Source: Wolbachia endosymbiont (group A) of Bibio marci
Lineage (GTDB): Bacteria; Pseudomonadota; Alphaproteobacteria; Rickettsiales; Anaplasmataceae
Direction: 5' to 3'
Length of the DNA stretch: 64,000 nt
Assembly: GCF_947251645.1 (NCBI RefSeq)
Contig: NZ_OX366364.1
Coordinates: 682,001 to 746,000 of the forward strand
Shown here one piece after another: positions 1-9,109 of the stretch. Under the pieces are notes generated by a model, which made no database searches, had not been told where the DNA came from, and was given only the letters and a program-made list of their open reading frames with translations. A program made the position numbers and the translations under genes. Position 1 is the first letter of the stretch; each line of letters starts with the position of its first letter.

Positions 1-303
1 CTTTTCACCCTCACTTATAGTTTTTTCAACCACGGAAGCTTTGTTCTCGTTGTGTTGCAGCTTCTCTTTATCGGTAGTGCCGTCTAATCTTTTGCTCTCA
101 GCTTCTTGTGTTTGTTTAGCATCGACGTTGCTTTTCAACTCATCTTTTTGATTTGTGCTGCTCAGTAAATCTTGCTTCCTTGCACCTACATTTTCGTTTT
201 TATGAACTGATTCAATTTTCTTTTCTTCAAATTGCTCTACAGCAAACAGAATGGGTGATCCGAATACGACAGCTAATAATATAAAATATAAAATATTCTT
301 CAT
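1..303 (-). CDS. N-terminal part of a secreted hypothetical protein
   Basis: An open frame runs from an ATG at 303 off the left edge of the window (101 codons visible, no stop). The first 20 residues form a typical signal peptide: MKN, a hydrophobic core, and an ILFA cleavage-like end. The rest is hydrophilic and rich in Lys, Glu, Gln and Ser with no recognisable fold, so the exported part is probably disordered or coiled. It is divergent from gatB, with 220 bp between them. I do not recognise the family. Only the export prediction is supported. Confidence 0.6.
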   Translation of the reverse strand, partial: MKNILYFILLAVVFGSPILFAVEQFEEKKIESVHKNENVGARKQDLLSSTNQKDELKSNVDAKQTQEAESKRLDGTTDKEKLQHNENKASVVEKTISEGEK

Positions 304-468
304 AAATATCCCAAGCATAAGCTTAATTAAAATGATACTATAATCAAATGATTAATCTACAGTAAAAAATGCCTTAGGATTTAATTTATAAAAAAACAAT
401 AGATTTTTTGCACTTTAATTACTATAGGTTAAAAAGTTAAGACAAAAAATAAAAATGTGGGTTTTGTT

Positions 469-498
469 TTGACTTTTTGTGTTAATTTTGCAGAATAT
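469..498 (+). promoter_or_regulatory. Probable sigma-70 promoter of gatB
   Basis: TTGACT at 469-474 and GAATAT at 493-498 are separated by 18 bp and lie 26 bp upstream of the gatB start. The -35 is near consensus and the -10 is weaker. The rest of the 304-523 spacer is AT-rich with no other feature that I can see. Confidence 0.4.
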
Positions 499-523
499 TA
501 AGATTATCATTTAAATAAAATAC

Positions 524-1948
524 ATGACGAAAGAGGATTGGGAAGCGGTAATTGGGCTTGAGGTGCACGCTCAAATTTCTTCTAATACGAAGCTATTTTC
601 TAGCTCATCAACGGAGTTTGGTGCTGAGCATAACACTCAAGTTTCTCTAGTTGATGCGGCAATGCCAGGTACACTGCCAATACTAAATTATTACTGCATA
701 GAGCAAGCAATACGCACCGGTCTTGCACTTTCTGCAGAAATTAATAAGTGTTCTTACTTTGATCGGAAAAATTATTTTTATCCCGATTTACCGCAAGGTT
801 ACCAGATAACCCAGTTTTTTGAGCCAATAGTTAAAAATGGTAGAGTATTTATCAACGACAATGAAAAGGAAATAAGAATCGCGAGAATTCATTTAGAGCA
901 AGATGCAGGAAAGAGCGTTCATGAGGAAAGCAAAACTTATGTGGATTTAAATCGTGCAGGAGTTGCTTTAATGGAAATTGTTTCAGAACCAGATCTCCGT
1001 TCATCTGCGGAAGCTGCAGAATGCATGAAAAAATTGAGGCAGATTTTGCGTTACATTGGTTCATGTGATGGTGATATGGAAAAGGGATCACTTCGTTGTG
1101 ATGCAAATGTTTCTGTCCGCCTAAAAGGCAGTAGCACATTTGGCACTCGTTGTGAGATAAAAAATCTGAACTCGATACGTTATATTGTGCAAGCTATAGA
1201 CTATGAAATACAAAGACAAATTGAAATTTTAGAAAGTGGGGAAGAAATAAGTCAAGATACCTTATTGTTTGACGTTGCTTCGGGAAAAACAAAAGTGATG
1301 CGAAACAAAGAGGATGCAAGTGACTATAGATACTTCCCTGAGCCTGATTTATTACTTGTTGAGGTAAGCCAGGAGAAGATTGATTTAATTCAATCATCTT
1401 TGCCTGAGTTACCAGATCAAAAAAAGCTGCGATACATTGAGGAATTGGGTATCAACGAATACGATGCAAACGTCATTACTTCCGATAAGGCAACCGCTGA
1501 TTACTTTGAGGAATTGATAAAAAAACATGATTCAAAGCTCGCGGTTACTTGGTTAACTGTAGAGCTTTTCGGTCGTTTAAATAAAGCAGGTATTGATATT
1601 GTGAGCTCTCCAATCAAAGCCAATGCCTTGTCCGAACTCTTAGATTTTATCGTTGATGGAACAATCTCTGCTAAACTTGGCAAACAAGTATTCGATAGTA
1701 TGTTTGAAACTGGCAAACCTGCATCTCTCATCATAGAAGAGCAGGACCTAAAGCAAATAACCGATAAAGGTCAAGTATCAGAAGTTATCGACACAATCAT
1801 CAATAGCAACCAAGATAAAGTTCAAGAATACAAAAGCGGCAAAACAAGATTATACGGATTCTTTGTCGGCGAAGTCATGAAACTTACCAAGGGAAAAGCC
1901 AGCCCCGATGTCGTGAATTCAATTTTGAGTGAGAGATTAAGTAATTAG
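524..1948 (+). CDS. gatB: Aspartyl/glutamyl-tRNA(Asn/Gln) amidotransferase subunit B
   Basis: GatB is the tRNA-binding and kinase subunit of the GatCAB complex. The complex converts misacylated Glu-tRNA(Gln) or Asp-tRNA(Asn) to the correct amide form, which is needed where GlnRS or AsnRS is missing. The 474 residues match the family length. Visible signatures are GLEVHAQI at residues 11-18 and the [16 protein letters not shown] block at 81-96, followed by the [22 protein letters not shown] region near 178-194. The C-terminal part is the usual YqeY-like tail that contacts tRNA. The ATG start fits the conserved N-terminus. It stands alone, without gatC or gatA nearby, as is common in Rickettsiales. 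Confidence 0.97.
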   Translation: MTKEDWEAVIGLEVHAQISSNTKLFSSSSTEFGAEHNTQVSLVDAAMPGTLPILNYYCIEQAIRTGLALSAEINKCSYFDRKNYFYPDLPQGYQITQFFEPIVKNGRVFINDNEKEIRIARIHLEQDAGKSVHEESKTYVDLNRAGVALMEIVSEPDLRSSAEAAECMKKLRQILRYIGSCDGDMEKGSLRCDANVSVRLKGSSTFGTRCEIKNLNSIRYIVQAIDYEIQRQIEILESGEEISQDTLLFDVASGKTKVMRNKEDASDYRYFPEPDLLLVEVSQEKIDLIQSSLPELPDQKKLRYIEELGINEYDANVITSDKATADYFEELIKKHDSKLAVTWLTVELFGRLNKAGIDIVSSPIKANALSELLDFIVDGTISAKLGKQVFDSMFETGKPASLIIEEQDLKQITDKGQVSEVIDTIINSNQDKVQEYKSGKTRLYGFFVGEVMKLTKGKASPDVVNSILSERLSN

Positions 1949-2079
1949 TCACATTTTTTATTTACATAACAGCACATCTCGTAGATATTCCAAGGTCTTT
2001 GTTACGATATCTGTATATCATGACATATAACTTTTTTACCATTTGTTGGTACTATTTTTAAAATTATGTGAGGTTGAGG

Positions 2080-2925
2080 ATGCCTGTAAGATTATCCTGC
2101 TCGGCGGTTAAGCGCACCTTTCATGGTATTATGTATCAGGCGAGATGGCTAATGCTGTTTCCTAAACATGCAGTAGATAGAGAGTATTCTTTCCGCCTAT
2201 TCACAGAGAAAAAATCAGCTAAGGATTTTGATGATATTGTTCTTCGGTATGAACAAGATGGGAAAATAGTACATAGATTCATACAAGTCAAGCATAAGAA
2301 AGGTAGGCACAAAAAAATCAGCATAGGTAAATTATTAACACGGGAAAAGGGTGGTGCGTTTAGCTTAATAAAATATCTAATTGCTTATTTAAAGATCAAA
2401 AGTAGTGGAGAGTTTGAGGGTGAAATAGAGGATTTTGTCATTATTACAAATGATGATTTTGATTCCGCGGATTTGACACTGCATCCAGTAAGAAAGCTGA
2501 GAATGATGTCGAGTGGGAAGAATAAAGGAAAGGAAATTTCAGTCATAAGAATAGATACACAAGATGAGTTTCTGGATGTAGGTGATGGTGTAAGATATAA
2601 ATTTGATAATAGTATTATCTCATACTTGCAGGAAAATAAGGATTTTGTAAAGCGTGAGGTAGGTAGAGAAGTCAGCGATAAAGAAATAGAAGACTTTTTA
2701 AATAAATTAGTATTTGCAGTCAATTTGCCAAGCGGAACTGAACTTAGTGAAATTATTAAGAGTGAATTGGGCAAGGAATTCAGCAATACTGATGCAAGTC
2801 ACTTCTACAGCCGTTACCAGGAAGAAGTGCTGATTTTGCTGAAAAAAGAAGAAGAGGAGTTTCTATCATATGAGAAAGCAAAAGCTCTTCTTGAAGAAAT
2901 AAGCAGTTGTGTTAAAAGTCAATAA
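2080..2925 (+). pseudogene. 5' part of a broken NLR-like gene: Cap4/DUF4297-type nuclease head
   Basis: The 281 residues from the ATG at 2080 (a GTG at 2068 is possible) resemble the DUF4297/Cap4 nuclease fold. There is a GIMYQ segment near residue 16, an acidic DFDDIVLRYEQ strand, then FIQVKHKK, which supplies the Q-x-K core of a PD-(D/E)xK site. A later strand reads FVIITNDDF. In bacterial defence proteins this domain sits at the N-terminus of STAND NTPases. The frame stops at 2925, shortly before the IS110 element. NB-ARC-like and ankyrin sequence resumes beyond the element in the same direction. The P-loop NTPase core expected in between is absent, so I infer insertion together with loss of roughly 250 codons. 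The head may still be translated alone. Confidence 0.6.
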
Positions 2926-3023
2926 AAAAAATGAAAAATATCGAAAAATTTTCAATTTAGTAGATTTATAAAAAATCAATATATTATGACTCTTAATTTA
3001 AATATTCTTAATCTAGTGTAGCT

Positions 3024-3063
3024 GTGGATAAGTACTTATAGTTTGTATAGCGTACTTATCCAC
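3024..3063. repeat. 12-bp perfect inverted repeat just past the IS110 transposase gene
   Basis: GTGGATAAGTAC at 3024-3035 is repeated inverted at 3052-3063 with a 16-bp loop. Each arm contains the 9-mer TTATCCACA (3023-3031 on the minus strand, 3056-3064 on the plus strand), which is the DnaA-box consensus. It lies 20 bp beyond the transposase stop. It could be a transcription terminator stem, without a good T-run, or part of the IS end. Confidence 0.6.
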
Positions 3064-3083
3064 AAGCTCTGCCATAAATTAGC

Positions 3084-4055
3084 TTAGATAAAAACAGACT
3101 GAGGACTATATTCCTCAGTAAAGACTCTATCGTCTCTGACCAAAGAGTTAGCAAGAATAAGCAGTTTTCTCATGGCAGCAGTGGAAGCAATTTTATATGG
3201 CTTTTTATATTGATTATATAATCTAGTAAAGAAAGGGTTGATATAAGAATTAACTTTTTGTGCACTGAGAATACACATGTGTAAAACCGTTCTAACTTGT
3301 GATCTACCGCCCTGAATACATCTCTTTCCTTTACTGAAACCACTGTCTCGATTAAAAGGTGCAAGTCCTGCAAGGCTAGATATTTGCTTTTCTTGAAGGG
3401 TTCCAAGTTCGGGCAAATAGCAAATCAAAGTAATGGCTGTGATTTTACTTACACCTGGTATGCTAGTTATTGATATATATTTTCTTTTAAGCTCTTGGTT
3501 TTGATCGATAAATGTAATCATTTCATCTTCTAAAGTTTTAATTTGGTTACGTAAAATCGCGAGAAGCTCCTCTATTTGTTTGATTATAGATGTATCAGTT
3601 ACCTGTTGGATTTGGGTTTTTTGTATTTTTGCTATTTCTACAAGTTGGTTTCTACGAGATAATTTTTGTTTCAAGCAATCAATATTACCATTATCAACTG
3701 TTAAAGGAGTAACACGCATATCTGTATTATTGATATAACGTGAAATGATACTGCAGTCTATTTTATCAGTTTTTGTAGTAATACCAAGGCTTTTAGCATA
3801 GTCTCTAACCCATCTAGGTTGAATGACGTACACCTCAAAACCATTGCTTAGTAAAGTATAGGCACATAATTTTTCGTATCCACCAGTTGCCTCAAGACCA
3901 ACTTTGGTTACATTATGCAAACGTAAAAAGTCCAGCATTTCATCAATGGATTGTACATTGTTTTCAAATATTTTATAATGCTCAAGTGGGTGAATGTGGA
4001 TATCTAATTTACTTTTGCTAACATCAATGCCAGCAATAATATTTGATGAATTCAT
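3084..4055 (-). CDS. IS110-family transposase (DEDD recombinase)
   Basis: The 323-residue protein is full length for IS110. The N-terminal RuvC-like domain shows GIDVSKSKLDIHI (first catalytic Asp, residue 10), then VGLEATGGYE with the second acid near 57, and KTDKIDCSIISRYI with the later Asp pair. The C-terminal Transposase_20 domain has ITSIPGVSKITAITLI and LAGLAPFNRDSG, ending in the GGRSQVRTVL segment that carries the expected Ser. No frameshift is visible, so it may be active. Recombinases of this family use a structured RNA made from the element's own non-coding end, and a candidate lies upstream. Confidence 0.93.
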   Translation of the reverse strand: MNSSNIIAGIDVSKSKLDIHIHPLEHYKIFENNVQSIDEMLDFLRLHNVTKVGLEATGGYEKLCAYTLLSNGFEVYVIQPRWVRDYAKSLGITTKTDKIDCSIISRYINNTDMRVTPLTVDNGNIDCLKQKLSRRNQLVEIAKIQKTQIQQVTDTSIIKQIEELLAILRNQIKTLEDEMITFIDQNQELKRKYISITSIPGVSKITAITLICYLPELGTLQEKQISSLAGLAPFNRDSGFSKGKRCIQGGRSQVRTVLHMCILSAQKVNSYINPFFTRLYNQYKKPYKIASTAAMRKLLILANSLVRDDRVFTEEYSPQSVFI

Positions 4056-4139
4056 AATTCTTCCATAATAATAACATATACTGCATTTTCCAGTCTTATA
4101 TACGAGCCTAAAAGCTCAATCAGTTGTTCGGAACTTTCA

Positions 4140-4225
4140 GTATAAATTTAAGAGAAGAGAACCTTGCTTTCCAACGGTCCCTATGACCAAGAAAGGAAAC
4201 GGTTCCTCTTCTCTATACATCTTTA
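4140..4225 (-). ncRNA. Candidate IS110 bridge RNA region
   Basis: Upstream of the transposase start the sequence folds strongly. AGAGAAGAGAACC (4151-4163) pairs with GGTTCCTCTTCTCT (4201-4214) with one bulge. Inside, TTTCC (4168-4172) faces GGAAA (4195-4199), and GGTC (4176-4179) faces GACC (4185-4188). IS110-group elements are known to encode a guide (bridge) RNA in the non-coding end 5' of the recombinase, with loops that pair with target and donor DNA. Position and nested structure fit. Which bases would be guide loops is not determined here. Confidence 0.45.
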
Positions 4226-4271
4226 TATTACTGCTTTGTCACACTTATAAAGACTTAATTTCAACATATAA

Positions 4272-6043
4272 GTAAGTAAAGCAGCAGGAAAGATAGAAGA
4301 AATATGGTTAGATAAATTCAAGGAAATAGAGGCTTTACAATTTGTTGAGAGAGCTTTGAATGTAGAAAGTGATTTCTGTGGTGGGAAAGAAAAAAGGTTA
4401 ATAGAAGAGTCTTTTCCATTGGCTTTGGGACTAGCGGTTGCATATATTCAAAATGAAGACGAGGATTCTGAATCAAAGAAATTAAATAATTACTTAGAAG
4501 AATATCAGCAGCAAAGGAGAAAATCTTTTGAAGAAGCAAGAGAGTTATTCGCAAGGGAAAGAAGTTATAAAAGTGACACTAATCATATTCGAGAAGCTTT
4601 AGCAACATGGAATATGACACGTAACAAGATAGAGAGCAACAGGAGATATGGAAAACAATCTACAGACGTTTGGGATATCATGGCTTATTTTGCTCCTGAC
4701 AAGATTCGTATAGAAGAAATTTTTTCCAAATTAGTAGCAGATGATAAAGAAAAGTTATGGGGTGCTGTTGAGCTACTCGATAAATATAAAATGGTTAATT
4801 TGGAAGCAGGGGTAGCAAATATTCACGAACTAGTACAGATAATAGCTAGATTAAAGCTACAAAAGGCAGGCAAAGAAGAAGAAATTTTAAGAAGAGCTCT
4901 AGAATTGATAAATAGTGGTGATTTAGCGAAAGATAGTAAAATTCATGTTGCATCTATTTGGGGATATGCAAGTAAACACGGTAGGTTGATTGATGACTTT
5001 TACAAAGATACTAATTTACATTTGCTTGTTGAAAATGATGATTATAAAGCGATTAAAAACTTATTAGCATATATAAAGAAAAAACATCAAGATAAGCTTA
5101 GTGAGATTGTTAATGCTAAAGATGGGTGTGATATTGCTCCATTGCATTTAGCTGCTGGAAATGGGGAATTGGACATAGTAAAATACCTGATCAATAAAGG
5201 TGCTAGTATTGATGCTAGGGACTGTTTTTACCAAACGCCATTATACTGGGCTGCTAAGAGTGGAGAGTTAGACATGGTAAAATATCTTGTAAATAAAGGC
5301 GCTAGTGTTGATATTGAAGATAGCTATGGCTGGACTGCGTTATACTGGGCTGTTGAGAATGAAAATTTTTATATAGCAGAATACCTTATAAAAGAAAAAG
5401 GTATTGATGTTAGTGCTAGGTACAGCAATGGCAAAACTATGTTACATGAGGCTATTAGGTTTGCGAAACTGGATGCGGTGAGGTACCTAATTGGTAAAGG
5501 AATTGATATTGATATCAAAGACGGATATGGCGGTACTCCATTGCATTGGGCTGCTATCAGAGAAAAGATTGATATGGTAAGATATTTTATAGAGCAAGGT
5601 GCTGACGTTAATGCTAAAGATAATGATGATCTAACGTCGTTACACTGGGCAGTTTTATACGCGAACTTGAAGGTAGTAAGATGTCTTGTTGAGATGGTAG
5701 TGATGTTGATGCTAAAGACAAACGTGGCTGGACACCGTTGCACTTGATTGCCAAGAATAACCGTCTATTATGGGGGGATGATTTGAATGAAATGTTGGGA
5801 ACAACAGAATACTTCATTCAAAAAGGTGCTGATGTTAACGCTAAGGATAAAGACGGCAACACACCACTACACCTCGCTGCTATGAAGGGAAAGATTGATG
5901 TAGTTAAGGTATTATTAAAACACAACGCAGACGTTAACACTAAAAATAATGAAGGAAGAACAGCATTACATTATGCCACTGATTTTGATCATAGAGACCT
6001 TGTGGAATTGCTTTTAGCTCATGGTGCATCCCGTGACTATTGA
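4272..6043 (+). pseudogene. 3' part of the broken NLR-like gene: NB-ARC remnant plus nine ankyrin repeats
   Basis: Coding sequence is open from 4272, right after the IS110 end. A TTG at 4356 is the first plausible in-frame start. ESFPLALGLAVAYI (near codons 23-36 after that TTG) matches the GLPLA-type end of NB-ARC domains, and a winged-helix-like segment follows. Ankyrin repeats start near 5122 (cores such as TPLYWAA, TPLHWAA, TSLHWAV, TPLHLAA, TALHYAT); I count nine. A single-base loss near 5691-5695 shifts the frame: the first frame runs into a stop at 5747, while the true continuation (DGSDVDAKD, then TPLHL) proceeds in another frame to the TGA at 6043. IS insertion, missing P-loop and frameshift make this a decaying gene. 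Confidence 0.75.
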
Positions 6044-6063
6044 AATTTTGCATTTAATTTATA

Positions 6064-6104
6064 GCTCAGCCTCTGTCAGGCCATAGGATGACAGAAGTGG
6101 GCTT
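6064..6104. repeat. Degenerate palindromic repeat
   Basis: CTGTCA and TGACAG flank a CCATAGGA core. The same CCATAGGATGACA core recurs at 10230-10243 beside the first IS5-type element. It looks like a decayed member of the short GGATGACA palindrome family seen through the window. Confidence 0.45.
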
Positions 6105-6128
6105 TTAATAGCTGTAGTACTATAGCTG

Positions 6129-6548
6129 TTATACTCCAAAAGTAAGTATTAGATATAACAAATAGAAGAAATTAGATAGAATGATTAAAGGGGCAAGGAT
6201 ATAAAGGTTTAACTTAAAATAACCTGATAAAATTTGAATCACACTTCCAAGTGCTGGCACCCACGAAAGTAATAAAGTCGCAAAAATTAGCAAATTTTTT
6301 GTAACTTTTGGCATTGTATATCCGTTTTCTAATTTGTGGTATGATTTTCGTATAGAGATTGTTATTCTACCTAAATACCAATTAACTATTCCACCAAGGC
6401 TTGATCCTAGTACTCCAAAAAATAACATAAGTAGTGGAGTGTAATACGACCTGAAATAAAGCATGGTATTGAACACAAAACCTTGATGTATGGGTAAGAC
6501 TAATGATGATACTAGACTATCTGTGAATAACAGGAAGTAGTTTTCCAT
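6129..6548 (-). CDS. DedA/YqaA-family membrane protein
   Basis: The 139-residue integral membrane protein has about four hydrophobic segments. It carries the VTT-domain signature seen as GSSLGGIVNWYLGR (near residues 48-61) and LLSWVPALGSVIQILSGYF further on. DedA/YqaA proteins act in inner-membrane lipid or proton homeostasis, with precise substrates still debated. It starts 6 bp after the cysS stop on the same strand, so it is probably the last gene of an exoD-cysS-yqaA operon. Length and the NWYLGR motif favour the shorter YqaA branch. Confidence 0.8.
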   Translation of the reverse strand: MENYFLLFTDSLVSSLVLPIHQGFVFNTMLYFRSYYTPLLMLFFGVLGSSLGGIVNWYLGRITISIRKSYHKLENGYTMPKVTKNLLIFATLLLSWVPALGSVIQILSGYFKLNLYILAPLIILSNFFYLLYLILTFGV

Positions 6549-6554
6549 ATGAGT

Positions 6555-7928
6555 TTACCAGGTTGTTGTACCATCTTCATTATCAGAAATTGTAACCCCT
6601 ATTTGTTTCAGCTGATCCCTTATTTTGTCTGCAGTATCGTAATTTTTATTTTTTTTTGCAATTTTTCTTAAGTCTATCAACCTTTCTATTTCTTGATGAT
6701 TTACATCCACAGCAAACCACTCTTGATAACTTGACTCAAGAAGACCAATAAATCTGGCACTCTTAACAAAACTCTCAGTTAATTTAAGCTTTTCACTTTC
6801 ATTACTCATTTTGTTGATTTTTGCAGCCATTTCATGTAATATAGCTAGAGCTTCAGGAATGTTTAAGTCGTTTTTTAAAGCGTCTATAAAATCTTTAGAA
6901 ATCTCTGCATTACTTTCATCAATATTTATTGTATCTAAACCACGTGATAACCGATTAAATTTATTTAAGGTTTCCTGTGCATCAGAAATAACGTTTTCTG
7001 TCCAATCAAGTGGTTTTCTGTAGTGAGTTTTGAGCAGTGCATAGCGTATTACTTCACCCTTTATTCCACTATCTAGCAAATCCCTTACTTTGACTATATT
7101 AAATAAGGACTTGCTCATTTTTTCTTCATTTACTGTAAGAAAACCGTTATGCATCCAGTATTTTGCAAACATTGATCCAGCAAATGCAGACTTACTCTGT
7201 GCAATTTCATTTTCATGGTGAGGAAATTGTAAATCTATGCCGCCACCATGAATGTCAAAATCCTTGCCAAGGTAAGCATATGACATCGCTGAACACTCTA
7301 TATGCCATCCTGGTCTTCCTTCTCCCCATGGGCTATTCCAATAACTTGAAAGTTTGTAGTCAATATCACTTGCAGGTTTCCACAGTACAAAATCTCCCGG
7401 GTGCTTTTTATTTTCATTAACTTCAACTCTGCTACCTGGAACCAATTCATCAGTTTTTTTTCCTGATAAAGCACCATATTCATGGTAAGATTCTACACTA
7501 AAATATACATGTTTATTGGATTCATAAGCATGACCAGATCGCAGCAAATGTTCAATTAATTCTATAATATAATCTACGTTTTCCGTTGCTTTTGGCTCGT
7601 GTGTTGGCTCTTTACAATTTATGCTTTCCATATCATCATGAAAAGCTTTAATGTAATATGTGGTTATACTTTCTATGTTGCTATTTTTCTCACTTGCTGC
7701 ATTAATTATCTTATCATCAATGTCGGTTATGTTACGCACATAGGTAACTTTGCCATAACAAAACTTAAGTAGCTGAAATAACACATCATACACAACAACA
7801 GACCGTGCATTGCCTATATGTGCTGTGTCATATACTGTTGGTCCGCAAACATACATTTTCACATGATCTTTATCGATTGGTGTAAAAAGTTCCTTTTTTT
7901 TTGTTAAGGTATTGTAAAGCCTAACCAT
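6555..7928 (-). CDS. cysS: Cysteinyl-tRNA synthetase
   Basis: This class I synthetase attaches Cys to tRNA(Cys). I chose the ATG at 7928 because [13 protein letters not shown] is the conserved N-terminus; an upstream in-frame ATG at 7961 lies inside exoD. Zinc-ligand Cys28 sits in YVCGPTVYD, the HIGH motif appears as HIGN at 37-40, and the KMSKS loop reads [10 protein letters not shown] in the middle of the protein. WHIECSAM supplies further zinc ligands. Its first 8 bases overlap the end of exoD (ATGGTTAG), which indicates translational coupling. The length of 457 aa is normal. Confidence 0.96.
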   Translation of the reverse strand: MVRLYNTLTKKKELFTPIDKDHVKMYVCGPTVYDTAHIGNARSVVVYDVLFQLLKFCYGKVTYVRNITDIDDKIINAASEKNSNIESITTYYIKAFHDDMESINCKEPTHEPKATENVDYIIELIEHLLRSGHAYESNKHVYFSVESYHEYGALSGKKTDELVPGSRVEVNENKKHPGDFVLWKPASDIDYKLSSYWNSPWGEGRPGWHIECSAMSYAYLGKDFDIHGGGIDLQFPHHENEIAQSKSAFAGSMFAKYWMHNGFLTVNEEKMSKSLFNIVKVRDLLDSGIKGEVIRYALLKTHYRKPLDWTENVISDAQETLNKFNRLSRGLDTINIDESNAEISKDFIDALKNDLNIPEALAILHEMAAKINKMSNESEKLKLTESFVKSARFIGLLESSYQEWFAVDVNHQEIERLIDLRKIAKKNKNYDTADKIRDQLKQIGVTISDNEDGTTTW

Positions 7929-8577
7929 ATACGAAGCTTTTGAGAAAAGAAAATGCCCCAATGATAAGTTGTGGCCCTTTGACTACTACAACAAGAGTAA
8001 GCAATAACCCACACAATGATATTAAAACTCCTAATATGGATAGAAACCCATCTTTACTCATAATTCCAAGTGAAATAAGAGTCGTACCAATTGCAGGAAT
8101 AAAATTGGTAAGAGGTAATGGAAGAGCTATTGATAATGCACAAAGCAACATTATAAAAGCTAAAATCTTTTCACCGGGCCCATAGAAAATAAAAGACATT
8201 CTTGGTTTCATGAACTTTTCTATTTTTCTTAATGCTGGAGAAGTTTTTTCCACCACAAGAGCTAGTGTTGAACGCTGAAAAGACCTTCTTTCCAACCAAT
8301 GCGGCATCCAAGGAGAATCAAATCCAAATAGAAGCTGCAGTGAGAATAAGATTAAAGGTATAGAAAGAATAGTTGTATAACCAGGTGGAACCGGTATAGG
8401 CACCGATAGCGGCAAGGAGAAGATGATTATTAAAATACCAAAACCGCGCTCATGCAAAGCTGTTTTAATGTCAAACAAAGTTACTTTATCGCTATCATTG
8501 TTATTGGTATCTGCAACCTCTTTTAGAATATCAGAAGCTAGTTTTTTATCTTTAGTTAGTTTCTCACTTTTTTGCAC
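7921..8577 (-). CDS. exoD: ExoD-family membrane protein
   Basis: The 218-residue protein has a hydrophilic N-terminus of about 45 residues, then about five hydrophobic segments. The central [19 protein letters not shown] block and [19 protein letters not shown] are typical of the ExoD family (exopolysaccharide synthesis ExoD), first named in Rhizobium; its biochemical role is unclear. Wolbachia is not known to make exopolysaccharide, so the name marks family only. It is first in the exoD-cysS-yqaA cluster and its stop overlaps the cysS start. Confidence 0.85.
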   Translation of the reverse strand: MQKSEKLTKDKKLASDILKEVADTNNNDSDKVTLFDIKTALHERGFGILIIIFSLPLSVPIPVPPGYTTILSIPLILFSLQLLFGFDSPWMPHWLERRSFQRSTLALVVEKTSPALRKIEKFMKPRMSFIFYGPGEKILAFIMLLCALSIALPLPLTNFIPAIGTTLISLGIMSKDGFLSILGVLISLCGLLLTLVVVVKGPQLIIGAFSFLKSFVYG

Positions 8578-8704
8578 AATTATCCTTTAATAAAATATTC
8601 CTCCTAAGCTAACATAGTTGTTGCTGTATTTCAATATTTGTTATTTATTTCATACCAACACTTCATCTCTTTCATTCTTTAACCTGACTAAGTTTTTAAA
8701 CAGA

Positions 8705-8728
8705 TGACATGCACTAAGGTGCATGTCA
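8705..8728 (-). terminator. Hairpin terminator after tatA
   Basis: TGACATGCAC (8705-8714) and GTGCATGTCA (8719-8728) form a perfect 10-bp stem with a four-base loop, 15 bp past the tatA stop. On the minus strand it is followed by TCTGTTT, a weak T-tract. Position and stem suit a Rho-independent terminator. Confidence 0.6.
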
Positions 8729-8743
8729 CGAAGTATGAGGACG

Positions 8744-8911
8744 CTAACGATCTGGTTCGTTAGGCGATAATTTTTCTGAGTCCTTGAGCTCCTGTTTAAG
8801 GTTTTTGATGCCTTTTCCTAAATCACCCATAACTTGCGGTAATTTGCCTGCACCAAACAGAACTAAAATTATTATTAAGACTAGAAACAATTGCCATGGT
8901 CCTAAACTCAT
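8744..8911 (-). CDS. tatA: Sec-independent translocase subunit TatA
   Basis: A 55-codon gene. The protein begins [20 protein letters not shown], one transmembrane helix, followed by the [19 protein letters not shown] amphipathic helix with the conserved F-G pair and the K-L-P hinge. TatA multimers form the pore of the twin-arginine system, which exports folded cofactor proteins. GGAGGTG just upstream of the ATG is a strong ribosome-binding site. No tatB is adjacent, so this TatA may serve both roles. tatC lies at 39009-39767. Confidence 0.93.
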   Translation of the reverse strand: MSLGPWQLFLVLIIILVLFGAGKLPQVMGDLGKGIKNLKQELKDSEKLSPNEPDR

Positions 8912-9109
8912 TTTCACCTCCATTTAAAATATTGACCTTTAAATATTAAAGCTTGACTGGAGTCAAGTAACACATAGATTATATCACCTTTATTTAATTA
9001 TAAATCAAGGTTTTTTAATATTCAATTCTATAGCTAACCCAAATTAGGTTTACCGAAACAAATTTTATGGTTGTATTGAACAATTTAAGTTAGCGCGTGA
9101 CGCTGGAAT

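Larger units (their letters stand above)
3010..4268 (-). mobile_element. IS110-family insertion sequence, about 1.26 kb
   Basis: The element holds one transposase gene on the minus strand, about 210 bp of non-coding DNA upstream of it and about 75-150 bp downstream. IS110 elements lack obvious terminal inverted repeats, so the ends are approximate. The right end lies near 4270, where ankyrin/NLR coding sequence resumes without stops (from 4272). The left end lies between 2926 and about 3020. It interrupts the NLR-like gene. Confidence 0.7.

Noticed and set aside
3023..3064. Possible replication origin because of two DnaA boxes
   Set aside because: Only two boxes, both in one hairpin inside or next to an IS, with no origin-linked genes nearby.
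4056..4268. Region as the promoter of the ankyrin gene
   Set aside because: It belongs to the IS110 element, and the strong hairpins point to an element RNA rather than to a plus-strand promoter.
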